62,375 nt of DNA from Bacteroidota bacterium (GTDB lineage Bacteria > Bacteroidota > Bacteroidia > Chitinophagales > Chitinophagaceae). Positions 17,496 through 25,674 of the stretch are shown piece after piece. Within the stretch, counting starts at the first letter, position 1. Every line of letters begins with the position of its first letter. The translations under genes were made by a program, and so were the position numbers. The stretch lies in contig JAHEFK010000015.1 of the NCBI GenBank assembly GCA_024640225.1, forward strand, positions 1 through 62,375, read 5' to 3'. Under the pieces are notes generated by a model that had not been told where the DNA came from, made no database searches, and saw nothing but the letters and a program-made list of their open reading frames with translations.

Positions 17496-20400
17496 ATGAG
17501 CCTTTCTAAGTACGTTTATACGTCCCTTTTATTTATTTGTCTATTTACCAAGACTGCCCTTGCGCATAATAGTATAGAATTTGTTCAAAACAAAGGCCAA
17601 TGGGATGGGCCCTTTTTATATAAAGCAAAAACGGCAGCATCTACTATTTTCTTAGAGCAACACACCATTACGTACTTGTTGGAGGATATTGCCAACGCTG
17701 TAAAGTTAGAAGCAGCAAAACATGGTGTTGCCAACACAAATAGTGAGTATAAATTTTTTGCGTATAAAATGAATTTCATAAATGCGCTACCTACTGTTAG
17801 TATTAAACAATCAAAGGTTCAAAATCATTATTATAATTACTTTTTAGGTGCAGATTCTGCTAAATGGAAAACTAAAATTCATCCTTCACTAGCTTTGGAT
17901 TATGTAGGTATGTATGATGGTATTGATATTCACATTGCTTCAGAGAAAGGAAATATCAAATATGATTGCATCGTTGCGCCACACGCCAATGCTGCTCAGA
18001 TCGAATTGGCTTATGTTGGATTGCAACAAATGAAAATTCAAAAAGGCAATTTAGTATTGAAAACAAGTTTAGGCGATGTTACCGAAATTAAACCTTATGC
18101 TTATCAATTTGTTGACGGCGTTAAAAAAACAGTGCTTTGTAATTATCATTTAGAAAATAATAAAGTAAGCTATATATTCCCTAATGGATATGATGAAAAT
18201 AGTACGCTTATCATAGATCCAACCGTTGTGTTTGCAACCTTTACCGGTTCTACGGCAGATAATTGGGGCTTTACAGCTACTTACGATAACCAAGGAAATT
18301 TTTATGCTGGAGGTTTTGCTAGCGATCAAGGATATCCTACCACAACGGGTGCATTTCAAATTAATTATGCAGGTGGTAATTTCACTGTTGGTGTCCCGTA
18401 TCCTTGTGATATTTCTATAAGTAAATTTAATGCAGCAGGTAGCGCATTGATTTATTCTACCTATTTGGGTGGTGCTAGCAATGAGCAACCACATAGTATG
18501 TTTGTAGATAATGCAAATAATTTAGTAGTTGTAGGAAGAACCTATTCTATCAACTTTCCTGTAACACCTAATGCATATGATGTTTCTCAAAACGGCGGAG
18601 CCGATTTTACAGTTACTAAATTTAATACAACAGGAACCGCTTTGGTAGGTTCTACTTATTTGGGCGGCACCGGTGATGATGTTGTAAATGGAACAGCAGT
18701 AGAAACAGCCTTTGTAGATTTGAAATATAATTATGGAGATGATGCAAGAAGTGAAGTAATTGTAGATAACGCAGGTAATATTTATGTAGCAGGTGCTACT
18801 ATGTCTTCTAATTTTCCGGTTACAACAACAGCCATCAAAAATACCTTAACGGGCGCACAAGATGGCGTTGTATTTAAATTAGATCCTACCTTAACTACAT
18901 TGATGTGGAGCACCTACTTAGGTGGCAGTAATGCCGATGCAGCCTATGTATTGGCCCTGAATATTCAACAAAATAAACTCTATGTTGCAGGTGGTACCAA
19001 GAGTAGTGATTTCCCTAATTCTGCCAATGTTTTATGGCCTACCTATCAAGGCGGTATTGCAGATGGATTTATTACCCTCTTTCAAAATGGCGGTACTTAT
19101 CCGATGTTGAAAAGTACCTTTATTGGTCAAGCTAATTATGATCAGTGTTATGGTATTCAGGTAGATTTGGATAATAATGTATATGCAATGGGACAAACGC
19201 TGGGTGGTACCTTTCCCGTAAGTGCAGGCGCTTATAACAATCCAAATTCAAGTCAATTTATTATAAAATTAGACAGTAATTTGTCAACCAATTTAAGGTC
19301 AACCGTCTTTGGCTCTGGAACACCTACCAATGTAAATATTTCACCTGTTGCCTTTTTAGTAGATACGTGTCAGAATGTTTATATATCTGGTTTTGGTGGC
19401 ACTTTAGGTATTTGTCCTAATGTAAGCAACTGTACGGGAATGCCAACAACAGCTAATCTTCCTTTGCCGTTGAAGAACACAACAGATGGCAATGATTTTT
19501 ACTTTTTTGCCTTATCTAAAAACTTTGTCAATTTATTGCATGGAAGTTATTATGGTCGTGTATCGGTAATAACTGGTTATGGTGAGCATGTTGACGGCGG
19601 TACGAGTCGATTCGATAAATCGGGTGTGATATACCAGGCCATTTGTGGTAATTGCGGCGGAGCGCAATCACCTCCATTGCCAACTACTGCAGGCTCTTGG
19701 AGTCCAACCAACCAAAGCACGAATTGTAATTTAGCCGCTATTAAAATTGCTTTCCAATTAGGTAGTGTTAGTGCAGGAGCCAATGCAAATCCAACAGCAA
19801 AAGGATGTCCTCCTTTCACCGTAAATTTTCAAAATAATTCTACCAATGCGGTAAGTTATGAATGGAATTTTGCCGATGGTTCTCCTACCAATACAACAGC
19901 AACACCATCGCATACCTTTTTAAATCCGGGTGTTTACAATGTACGTTTGATTGCTATTAATCCAGATGCTTGTAAAGTTAGGGATACTAGTTTTGTGACC
20001 ATTACCGTAGATAGCAATAAAATTAAAGCTAATTTCAATGTAGTCGTAACCGACAGCTGTGGCCCTTATAAAGTTAGCATAACCAATACCTCTTTGTTTA
20101 GCAATACGCCCAATGCAAGCAGCTTTACTAAATTTTTCTGGAGCTTTGGAGACGGTACTACTTTTATTGGTCAAAATCCGAATACCCATAATTATCCAGA
20201 CACCGGTACCTATACCATTCGTTTAATTATGCGTGATTCTACTTCTTGTAATTCGCCAGACACCTTAATTAAAACCATTAAAATTAATGGTAAACGAGTA
20301 ATTGCATTATTCAATATGCCTGATTCGATTTGTCTGACCAATAGTATTGTGCTAACATCACTAGCGAGTAATGCTAATAGTTTTACGTGGCGATTTGGAG

Positions 20401-21053
20401 ACGGAAGTACCAGCTCTATTTCACCAATCGTAAAAACTTATACAAATGTTGGTTCTTACACCATAACGCTCATAGCCGTTAATCTCGCTACGTGTAATAA
20501 AGTAGATTCGATTCAAAAAGTAATAAAAGTTCGTGCTAAACCTAAGGCGGATTTTACCTATACGCCAACTACGGTGATTCCGAATACGCCGTATAATTTT
20601 ATTAACACGTCTACCAATGCGGTTTCTTATAGTTGGTCTTTTGGAGATGGCGAATTTAGCAACTTGGTTAATCCTATTCACTTGTATAAAAGAAAAGGAA
20701 CTTTTCAAGTATGTTTAATTGCAAAATCTGCAGCAGGATGTGCCGATACTTTATGCAAATCGGTGAGTGCAGATGTGAATACAAAATTAGATGTACCTAC
20801 TGGTTTTTCTCCTAATGGGGATGGCTTTAATGATATTTTATTTGTAAGAGGTGGAGGAATAGAAACTATGAATTTTAAAGTGTTTAATAGATGGGGTGAG
20901 CTCGTTTTTGAAACCTCCGACATTACCGTTGGTTGGGACGGAACCTACAAGGGGCAAGCGCAAGAAATGGATGCCTATGCCTATGTGCTCAATGCTACCT
21001 TTGTAGATGGCTCCTCACAAAGTAAATCTGGTAATGTAACCCTAATCCGATAA
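17496..21053 (+). CDS. T9SS type B cargo: SBBP/PKD protein with CHU_C domain
   Basis: 1185-aa exported protein. A signal peptide (cut after ALA) precedes a DUF7948-like N-terminal domain opening EFVQNKGQWDGPFLYKA. A long SBBP-type propeller region (about 230-740) with repeats of the form STYLGGxxxD and DNAGNIYVAG follows. Four PKD domains (about 750-1085) carry the WxFGDG motif (WNFADG, WSFGDG, WRFGDG, WSFGDG). The gliding-motility-associated CHU_C domain at the end (GFSPNGDGFNDI, FNRWGELVF, WDGTYKG) is the type B T9SS signal. Adhesion is the usual role. The SprF-like gene starts 9 bases later. Confidence 0.9.
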   Translation: MSLSKYVYTSLLFICLFTKTALAHNSIEFVQNKGQWDGPFLYKAKTAASTIFLEQHTITYLLEDIANAVKLEAAKHGVANTNSEYKFFAYKMNFINALPTVSIKQSKVQNHYYNYFLGADSAKWKTKIHPSLALDYVGMYDGIDIHIASEKGNIKYDCIVAPHANAAQIELAYVGLQQMKIQKGNLVLKTSLGDVTEIKPYAYQFVDGVKKTVLCNYHLENNKVSYIFPNGYDENSTLIIDPTVVFATFTGSTADNWGFTATYDNQGNFYAGGFASDQGYPTTTGAFQINYAGGNFTVGVPYPCDISISKFNAAGSALIYSTYLGGASNEQPHSMFVDNANNLVVVGRTYSINFPVTPNAYDVSQNGGADFTVTKFNTTGTALVGSTYLGGTGDDVVNGTAVETAFVDLKYNYGDDARSEVIVDNAGNIYVAGATMSSNFPVTTTAIKNTLTGAQDGVVFKLDPTLTTLMWSTYLGGSNADAAYVLALNIQQNKLYVAGGTKSSDFPNSANVLWPTYQGGIADGFITLFQNGGTYPMLKSTFIGQANYDQCYGIQVDLDNNVYAMGQTLGGTFPVSAGAYNNPNSSQFIIKLDSNLSTNLRSTVFGSGTPTNVNISPVAFLVDTCQNVYISGFGGTLGICPNVSNCTGMPTTANLPLPLKNTTDGNDFYFFALSKNFVNLLHGSYYGRVSVITGYGEHVDGGTSRFDKSGVIYQAICGNCGGAQSPPLPTTAGSWSPTNQSTNCNLAAIKIAFQLGSVSAGANANPTAKGCPPFTVNFQNNSTNAVSYEWNFADGSPTNTTATPSHTFLNPGVYNVRLIAINPDACKVRDTSFVTITVDSNKIKANFNVVVTDSCGPYKVSITNTSLFSNTPNASSFTKFFWSFGDGTTFIGQNPNTHNYPDTGTYTIRLIMRDSTSCNSPDTLIKTIKINGKRVIALFNMPDSICLTNSIVLTSLASNANSFTWRFGDGSTSSISPIVKTYTNVGSYTITLIAVNLATCNKVDSIQKVIKVRAKPKADFTYTPTTVIPNTPYNFINTSTNAVSYSWSFGDGEFSNLVNPIHLYKRKGTFQVCLIAKSAAGCADTLCKSVSADVNTKLDVPTGFSPNGDGFNDILFVRGGGIETMNFKVFNRWGELVFETSDITVGWDGTYKGQAQEMDAYAYVLNATFVDGSSQSKSGNVTLIR

Positions 21054-21062
21054 TTGAAACGT

Positions 21063-22073
21063 ATGAAAAAGAGCTTGCTATTTATTTTAAGTTGTTATTG
21101 TATGGCATGGTCCCATGCGCAAGGTTTGCATTTCTCTCAGTTTTACAATGCACCTTTATTAGTGAATCCTGCCAATGCAGCCTTGATGCCGGAAGATGAT
21201 TATCGAATTGGCATCAATTATCGTACGCAATGGTCGACCGTGCCGGTTCCTTACAAGACGGCATCTTTCTATGCAGATCTTCAATTGTTGCGAAATAAAT
21301 TGTCAACCAATTGGATAGGTTTAGGTATTGCTAACTTTAATGACAAAGCGGGTGATGGTAATTTAGTTTTGAACAAAACACAATTTTCATTAGCCTATCA
21401 TATTGTACTCAACGATTTCAATATGTTGTCTTTTGGTGCTAGCGGAGGGTTTGTGCAGCGCAATATGGATTTTAATCGCTTATCCTTTGATACCCAATGG
21501 GACGGTTATTCTTTTAACCCACTGAATAGTAATGGAGAAAAAAATGGTGTTATAAAAACAGCTTATTTTGATTTGTGTGCTGGTATTAACTATGCTTATA
21601 TGCCGGCCGATAATTCCTATTTAAAAATTGGATTGGGGCTTTCTCATATCAATAGACCAGTGGAGAGTTTTAATAATGATAATAACCAATTAGGTATTCG
21701 TCCAAATGCACAAATAGAATGGGTTTATCAACCTACTTCAAGAGTTATTTTGACACCATCCTTGTACTTTGCAAGTCAAAAATCAGCTTCTGAATTATTA
21801 GCTGGATTTTTAACACAAACGTATTTAAGTGGTGATGATGACACAAAGAGTGAGCTTATTTTAGGATGTTATTATCGCTTAAACGAATCGGTAATAGCCG
21901 TAGTAGGTTATCAAATTGCCAAGCTAAAATTTGTTGTAAGCTACGATGTTACCATGTCGGCGCTAACTCCTGCCAATAGAAGTATGGGGGCTTTTGAATT
22001 AGGAATTGTTTATCAAGGCATGTATCATGCGCCTAATGGCAATAGAAGCGAATATGGCTGCCCGCGGTTTTAA
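21063..22073 (+). CDS. PorP/SprF-family outer membrane protein
   Basis: 336-aa outer-membrane beta barrel of the PorP/SprF family, needed for secretion of T9SS cargo with type B domains. After the signal peptide, mature GLHFSQFYNAPLLVNPANAAL and YRTQWSTV are family hallmarks. It lies directly behind a CHU_C cargo gene, the classic cargo-SprF pairing. I chose the ATG at 21063; an in-frame TTG at 21054 directly abuts the previous stop codon and adds only three residues. Confidence 0.92.
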   Translation: MKKSLLFILSCYCMAWSHAQGLHFSQFYNAPLLVNPANAALMPEDDYRIGINYRTQWSTVPVPYKTASFYADLQLLRNKLSTNWIGLGIANFNDKAGDGNLVLNKTQFSLAYHIVLNDFNMLSFGASGGFVQRNMDFNRLSFDTQWDGYSFNPLNSNGEKNGVIKTAYFDLCAGINYAYMPADNSYLKIGLGLSHINRPVESFNNDNNQLGIRPNAQIEWVYQPTSRVILTPSLYFASQKSASELLAGFLTQTYLSGDDDTKSELILGCYYRLNESVIAVVGYQIAKLKFVVSYDVTMSALTPANRSMGAFELGIVYQGMYHAPNGNRSEYGCPRF

Positions 22074-22134
22074 CAAAATCTTGCATGCATAACTCATATA
22101 TGTATGTAATTTAGCTTAATAAACAATCATACTC

Positions 22135-22836
22135 ATGGAGAAAGAAAAAAATAAAGTATTGTTGGTTGAAGATGATACCAACTTCGGACAAGTATTGAAA
22201 AATTATTTAGAGCTTAATGATTTTGTTGTAGAGCTTTGTAGAGATGGCATTCTTGGTCTTGCTGCGTTCAGAAAAGAGCGATTCGATATTTGCTTATTAG
22301 ATGTGATGATGCCTAATATGGATGGTTTTGCTTTAGCAGAAGAAATTAGAAATGTAGATCCAGAAGTGCCTTTGTTTTTCTTGTCTGCAAAGAGCTTAAA
22401 AGAAGATATCCTAACTGGCTATAAACTTGGTGCTGATGATTATATCACCAAACCTTTTGACAGTGAGGTATTATTACACAAAATTAAAGCTGTATTAAAA
22501 AGAAATCAAGAGTTGCAAGAAAAACAGCACGGTCAGTTTGAGTTTATCATTGGTAATTATCATTTCAATAGCAAATTGCGCATTCTTACAATTGGTGAAA
22601 ACGCTGTTACCTTATCACCCAAAGAAAATGAACTCTTGCTTATGTTGGCCGAGTACAAAAATGATTTATTACTAAGAGAAAATGCGTTAAAACGCATTTG
22701 GGGTAGTGATACTTATTTTAACGGACGAAGCATGGATGTGTATATTGCAAAATTGAGAAAATATTTAAAAGAAGATCCAAGTGTAGAAATCGTCAATATT
22801 CATGGAAATGGATTTAGATTAGTAGTACCACAATAA
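22135..22836 (+). CDS. OmpR-family response regulator (RprY-like)
   Basis: 233-aa response regulator with receiver (phospho-acceptor Asp56 in LLDVMMPNMDG, Lys106 in TKPFD) and a winged-helix output domain ending in IHGNGFRLVV. It resembles the regulator at 128-823. The spacing after the SprF gene (61 bases) would allow co-transcription or an independent start. No histidine kinase is adjacent, so it is an orphan here. It ends at a strong terminator. Confidence 0.92.
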   Translation: MEKEKNKVLLVEDDTNFGQVLKNYLELNDFVVELCRDGILGLAAFRKERFDICLLDVMMPNMDGFALAEEIRNVDPEVPLFFLSAKSLKEDILTGYKLGADDYITKPFDSEVLLHKIKAVLKRNQELQEKQHGQFEFIIGNYHFNSKLRILTIGENAVTLSPKENELLLMLAEYKNDLLLRENALKRIWGSDTYFNGRSMDVYIAKLRKYLKEDPSVEIVNIHGNGFRLVVPQ

Positions 22837-22839
22837 AAT

Positions 22840-22870
22840 AAAAATGGGATAGCTTGCTATCCCATTTTTA
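22840..22870 (+). terminator. Intrinsic terminator after the response regulator
   Basis: Stem AAAAATGGGATAG / CTATCCCATTTTT with a CTTG tetraloop and a following T-rich stretch. Confidence 0.9.
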
Positions 22871-22894
22871 TTTTAAGAATTGAATTGATATTTT

Positions 22895-22924
22895 TTGAAA
22901 TCCATGTTTAACATAGTACTTTTG
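22895..22924 (+). promoter_or_regulatory. Promoter of pssA-purS-rsmI
   Basis: -33 TTG at 22895-22897 and -7 TACTTTTG at 22917-22924, spacer 19 bases. The ATG follows 8 bases after the box, so the 5' leader should be only a few bases. Confidence 0.65.
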
Positions 22925-22932
22925 AGCACGTA

Positions 22933-23703
22933 ATGAAACACTTGCCTAATATATTAACCCTTGCCAATTTATTTTCAGGATGCTTGGCTATTGCATTTAT
23001 ACTCAATGCGCAACCCTATTTAGCATCCATAAATGATGCTGATTATTGGGTAATTTGCACCGAACAAATGGTTGTAGGGGCCTATTTAATAGGTGTTGCA
23101 GCTATATTTGACATGTTAGATGGTTTTGCAGCCAGAGCTTTGCAAGTGTTTTCTCCTATTGGCAAAGATCTTGATAGTTTAGCCGATCTAGTTTCATTTG
23201 GTGTTGCGCCTTCTATGTTGTTAATGAAAATGCTTTGGGCGGCTAAAATGCAACAAAGCAATGCAATGGATGTGAGTATGTGGTCTATGGCACCTGCGTT
23301 TTTAGTAGCTTGTTTCGGTGCGTTACGATTAGCTCGCTTTAATATTACCGCGCCATCAAAAGGTACTTATACCTTTCAAGGTATGCCTATTCCTGCAACC
23401 GGAATTTTTGTTGCATCTATAGCTTTATTAAATTGGTATGCTCCTGTTGTTGGTATTTATTTGCAAAAAACATGGATTTTGTATGTTATAATAGCACTTT
23501 TGTGTTGGTTGATGATTTCAAATATTCCATTTTTTAAGTTTTTGCCTGCATCGTTTACTATAAAAAATGCGTGGCGACAACTCCTATTAATTTTGGTTTT
23601 TATAGCTACTGCTTTTTTTACAAGCATCTATATAGCCTTTCCTATAACGTTTATTATTTATAGTTTACTTTCAATCATATCTAAACAAAGCGAAGCACAA
23701 TGA
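22933..23703 (+). CDS. pssA: CDP-diacylglycerol--serine O-phosphatidyltransferase
   Basis: 256-aa integral membrane enzyme making phosphatidylserine from CDP-diacylglycerol and serine. The CDP-alcohol phosphotransferase signature D-G-x2-A-R-x8-G-x3-D-x3-D is seen in DMLDGFAARAL, then IGKDLDSLADLVSFG (about 61-90). Several hydrophobic helices follow. The downstream enzyme Psd (48643) and the upstream enzyme CdsA (49332) are also in this window. The stop overlaps the purS start (ATGA), implying coupling. Confidence 0.93.
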   Translation: MKHLPNILTLANLFSGCLAIAFILNAQPYLASINDADYWVICTEQMVVGAYLIGVAAIFDMLDGFAARALQVFSPIGKDLDSLADLVSFGVAPSMLLMKMLWAAKMQQSNAMDVSMWSMAPAFLVACFGALRLARFNITAPSKGTYTFQGMPIPATGIFVASIALLNWYAPVVGIYLQKTWILYVIIALLCWLMISNIPFFKFLPASFTIKNAWRQLLLILVFIATAFFTSIYIAFPITFIIYSLLSIISKQSEAQ

Positions 23704-23948
23704 AATACGCTGCACACATTAATGTAATGCCATTAAAAGAATTATTAGATCCACAAGGTAAGGCGGTTAGTACTAGTTTATCCGGATTGGGTATTGATGG
23801 TATTCAAGATGTTCGAATTGGCAAACATATTCTTTTGCAAGTAGAAGCTGCATCTGCAGAAGAAGCTAAAGCAATTGCCACTAATGCTTGTCAGAAATTA
23901 TTGGTCAATAGAGTAATGGAGTCCTTTGAGGTGACCATCACTGAATAA
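23700..23948 (+). CDS. purS: Phosphoribosylformylglycinamidine synthase subunit PurS
   Basis: 82-aa small subunit of the three-part FGAM synthase (PurS-PurQ-PurL), which bridges the glutaminase and synthase subunits. The sequence begins AHINVMPLKELLDPQGKAV and contains GLGIDGIQDVRIGK, both typical of PurS. The catalytic small-type PurL is 30 kb away at 53396; no purQ is visible in the window. It is placed, unusually, between pssA and rsmI with 4-base and 1-base junctions. Confidence 0.9.
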   Translation: MKYAAHINVMPLKELLDPQGKAVSTSLSGLGIDGIQDVRIGKHILLQVEAASAEEAKAIATNACQKLLVNRVMESFEVTITE

Positions 23949-23949
23949 T

Positions 23950-24618
23950 ATGAGTCATTTATACCTCGTTCCTGGTCCCATTGGTAATTTAGGTGATATC
24001 ACCTATAGGGCAGTTGAGACCTTGCAGTTAGTAGATGTTATCTTATGTGAAGATACCCGAACGAGTAGTGTGTTATTGAAACACTATGGTATACAAAAAA
24101 CATTATGGTCGTATCATTTGCATAATGAGCATAAGGTATTAGACCAATTAATAGCTCAGTTGCAATCTGGAAAAAAAATTGCCCTGTTGTCCGATGCGGG
24201 CACGCCGGGAATTTCAGACCCTGGTTTTCTATTAGTAAGAGCATGTAAACAACAGGGCATTCCAGTTACCTGTTTGCCTGGAGCTACCGCTTTTGTTCCT
24301 GCTCTGGTGCAGTCAGGCATTCCTTGCAATAATTTTATATTTGAAGGCTTTATTCCCTTAAAAAAAGGCCGACAAACCTTTTTTCAAGGTTTGGTAGATG
24401 AAAAAAGAACGGTGGTAATCTATGAATCGCCGCACAGGCTTTTGAAAACACTAACAGAATTACAAACCTACATTGGAGATGAGCGCTTAGTGGCCGTTTG
24501 TAGGGAATTAAGTAAAATGTTTGAAGAAACGAAAGTGGCTACACTGCCAGAGCTGATACCGTATTTTGAACAAAAAGGGGTAAAAGGGGAAATTGTTATT
24601 GTAATCGCAGGAAAATAA
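23950..24618 (+). CDS. rsmI: 16S rRNA (cytidine-1402-2'-O)-methyltransferase
   Basis: 222-aa SAM-dependent tetrapyrrole-methylase-fold enzyme that methylates the ribose of C1402 in the 16S rRNA P-site. Signature segments are LVPGPIGNLGDITYRAVE, CEDTRTSSVLL, LLSDAGTPGISDPG, and LPGATAFVPALVQSG. It is somewhat shorter than the ~280-aa E. coli enzyme, lacking the C-terminal extension. It starts 1 base after purS, so it is the third gene of the pssA operon. Confidence 0.93.
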   Translation: MSHLYLVPGPIGNLGDITYRAVETLQLVDVILCEDTRTSSVLLKHYGIQKTLWSYHLHNEHKVLDQLIAQLQSGKKIALLSDAGTPGISDPGFLLVRACKQQGIPVTCLPGATAFVPALVQSGIPCNNFIFEGFIPLKKGRQTFFQGLVDEKRTVVIYESPHRLLKTLTELQTYIGDERLVAVCRELSKMFEETKVATLPELIPYFEQKGVKGEIVIVIAGK

Positions 24619-24641
24619 AACAACTCATTATTGTCTAAAAC

Positions 24642-24673
24642 AACAAAGCCACTCCTAAGAGTGGCTTTGTTTT
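24642..24673. terminator. Bidirectional terminator between rsmI and a small lipoprotein
   Basis: Stem AACAAAGCCACTC / GAGTGGCTTTGTT with a CTAA loop. T-rich and A-rich flanks let it work for both converging genes. Confidence 0.85.
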
Positions 24674-24688
24674 ACTTAACTAAATAAA

Positions 24689-24883
24689 TTATTTAGTAGC
24701 AGCTGGAGCTGTAGTATCAGCAGCAGCAGGAGCTGTAGTGTCAGCAGCAGGAGCAGCAGTTGTGTCAACAGCTGGAGCCATAGCAGCAGTATCTACTGGA
24801 GTTTCTTCAGTTTTAGTTTCACCGCAAGAAGCAGCAAACATACCTAATGCAAGAGCAAAAGTCGCGAATTTTACAAATTTCAT
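24689..24883 (-). CDS. Small Ala/Thr/Pro-rich lipoprotein
   Basis: 64-aa precursor with a lipoprotein signal (lipobox A-A-S-C, Cys20). The mature 45 residues are low-complexity: repeated DTTAPAA-type units with acidic residues and almost no hydrophobics, as in a flexible envelope spacer. The coding sequence shows an imperfect ~24-base tandem repeat (24699-24780). No domain is recognised. Similar small repetitive lipoproteins are common in Bacteroidota, and function is unknown. The 223-base gap upstream is very AT-rich and shared with the divergent sigma factor gene. Confidence 0.75.
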   Translation of the reverse strand: MKFVKFATFALALGMFAASCGETKTEETPVDTAAMAPAVDTTAAPAADTTAPAAADTTAPAATK

Positions 24884-25106
24884 AATGTTTGTTTTTAAAA
24901 GTTAATTTTAAATTTATCCGCAAAACAATAAAAGGTAACCCAATAATAAAAGAAAATATTTATATTTATTTTATTATAACATTTAAATAGTTGATATACA
25001 TATAATTTTATAAAATGATATAATTGAAAAAAAGTACACGAATTTATTTTTTAAAGACTTTTGGTTACTTTTAGTCGATTTTAGTATTAATTAAATATAG
25101 AAGAGC
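24884..25106. other. AT-rich divergent intergenic region
   Basis: The gap between the small lipoprotein and the ECF sigma gene is about 80% A+T. TACTTTTA at 25062-25069 is a possible -7 box for the sigma factor, differing from TAnnTTTG in the last base. I find no stable hairpin or RNA gene. Confidence 0.4.
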
Positions 25107-25664
25107 TTGAATACAGAGTTTGAAATTATTGCAGCATTAGCTGATGGTAAAGAGTGGGCTACTAAGTTAGTTTACGAGTCTAATGCATCTATTGTTATTA
25201 ACGCACTGAAATTAAAAGGTGCAGCACAGGAAGATGCAGAAGATATCTATCAAGAAGCAATGTTAATATTGTTTAATAAAGCACAAGAGGAGGCGTTTAG
25301 GTTTACGTGTAAGATTGGCACCTATTTATATGCGATTAGCAATAATTTATGGTTGAAGCGATTTGACAAAAACCGGCGATCACCTATTTTGCAAACAGAT
25401 TCAGAGCAATTGATGGTGTATGCTGAAAGTGCCTTAGATAGCGACATGGAATTTTTTGCAGAGAAAGAGCAACAGTTTTTAAAGTTAAGAACCGCTATGC
25501 AGCAATTAGGCGATCCTTGTGCTAAACTGTTAAATAACTTCTATAAAAAAGAAATGACAATGCAAGAGATAGCCCATGCTTTTGGGTATACCAATGCAGA
25601 AAATGCAAAATCTCAAAAATATAAATGCTTGGCTCGTTTAAAGAAAATTTACTCGGACCTATAA
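25107..25664 (+). CDS. ECF-type RNA polymerase sigma factor
   Basis: 185-aa sigma-70 family factor. Region 2 is visible in the N-terminal half (AEDIYQEAMLILFNKAQ, then GTYLYAISNNLWLKRFDK). Region 4 with its helix-turn-helix is near the end (LNNFYKKEMTMQEIAHAFGYTNAENAKSQKYKCLARLKK). Translation probably starts at TTG 25107, preceded by the SD-like AGAAGAG; no upstream ATG exists in frame. The next gene, 10 bases later, encodes a membrane protein with an anti-sigma-like N-terminus, the usual partner arrangement. Confidence 0.88.
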   Translation: MNTEFEIIAALADGKEWATKLVYESNASIVINALKLKGAAQEDAEDIYQEAMLILFNKAQEEAFRFTCKIGTYLYAISNNLWLKRFDKNRRSPILQTDSEQLMVYAESALDSDMEFFAEKEQQFLKLRTAMQQLGDPCAKLLNNFYKKEMTMQEIAHAFGYTNAENAKSQKYKCLARLKKIYSDL

Positions 25665-25674
25665 ATAAAATTAC

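Noticed and set aside
24699-24780. Direct repeats as a CRISPR-like array.
   Set aside because: They are within a coding frame, have no unique spacers and encode a low-complexity lipoprotein tail.
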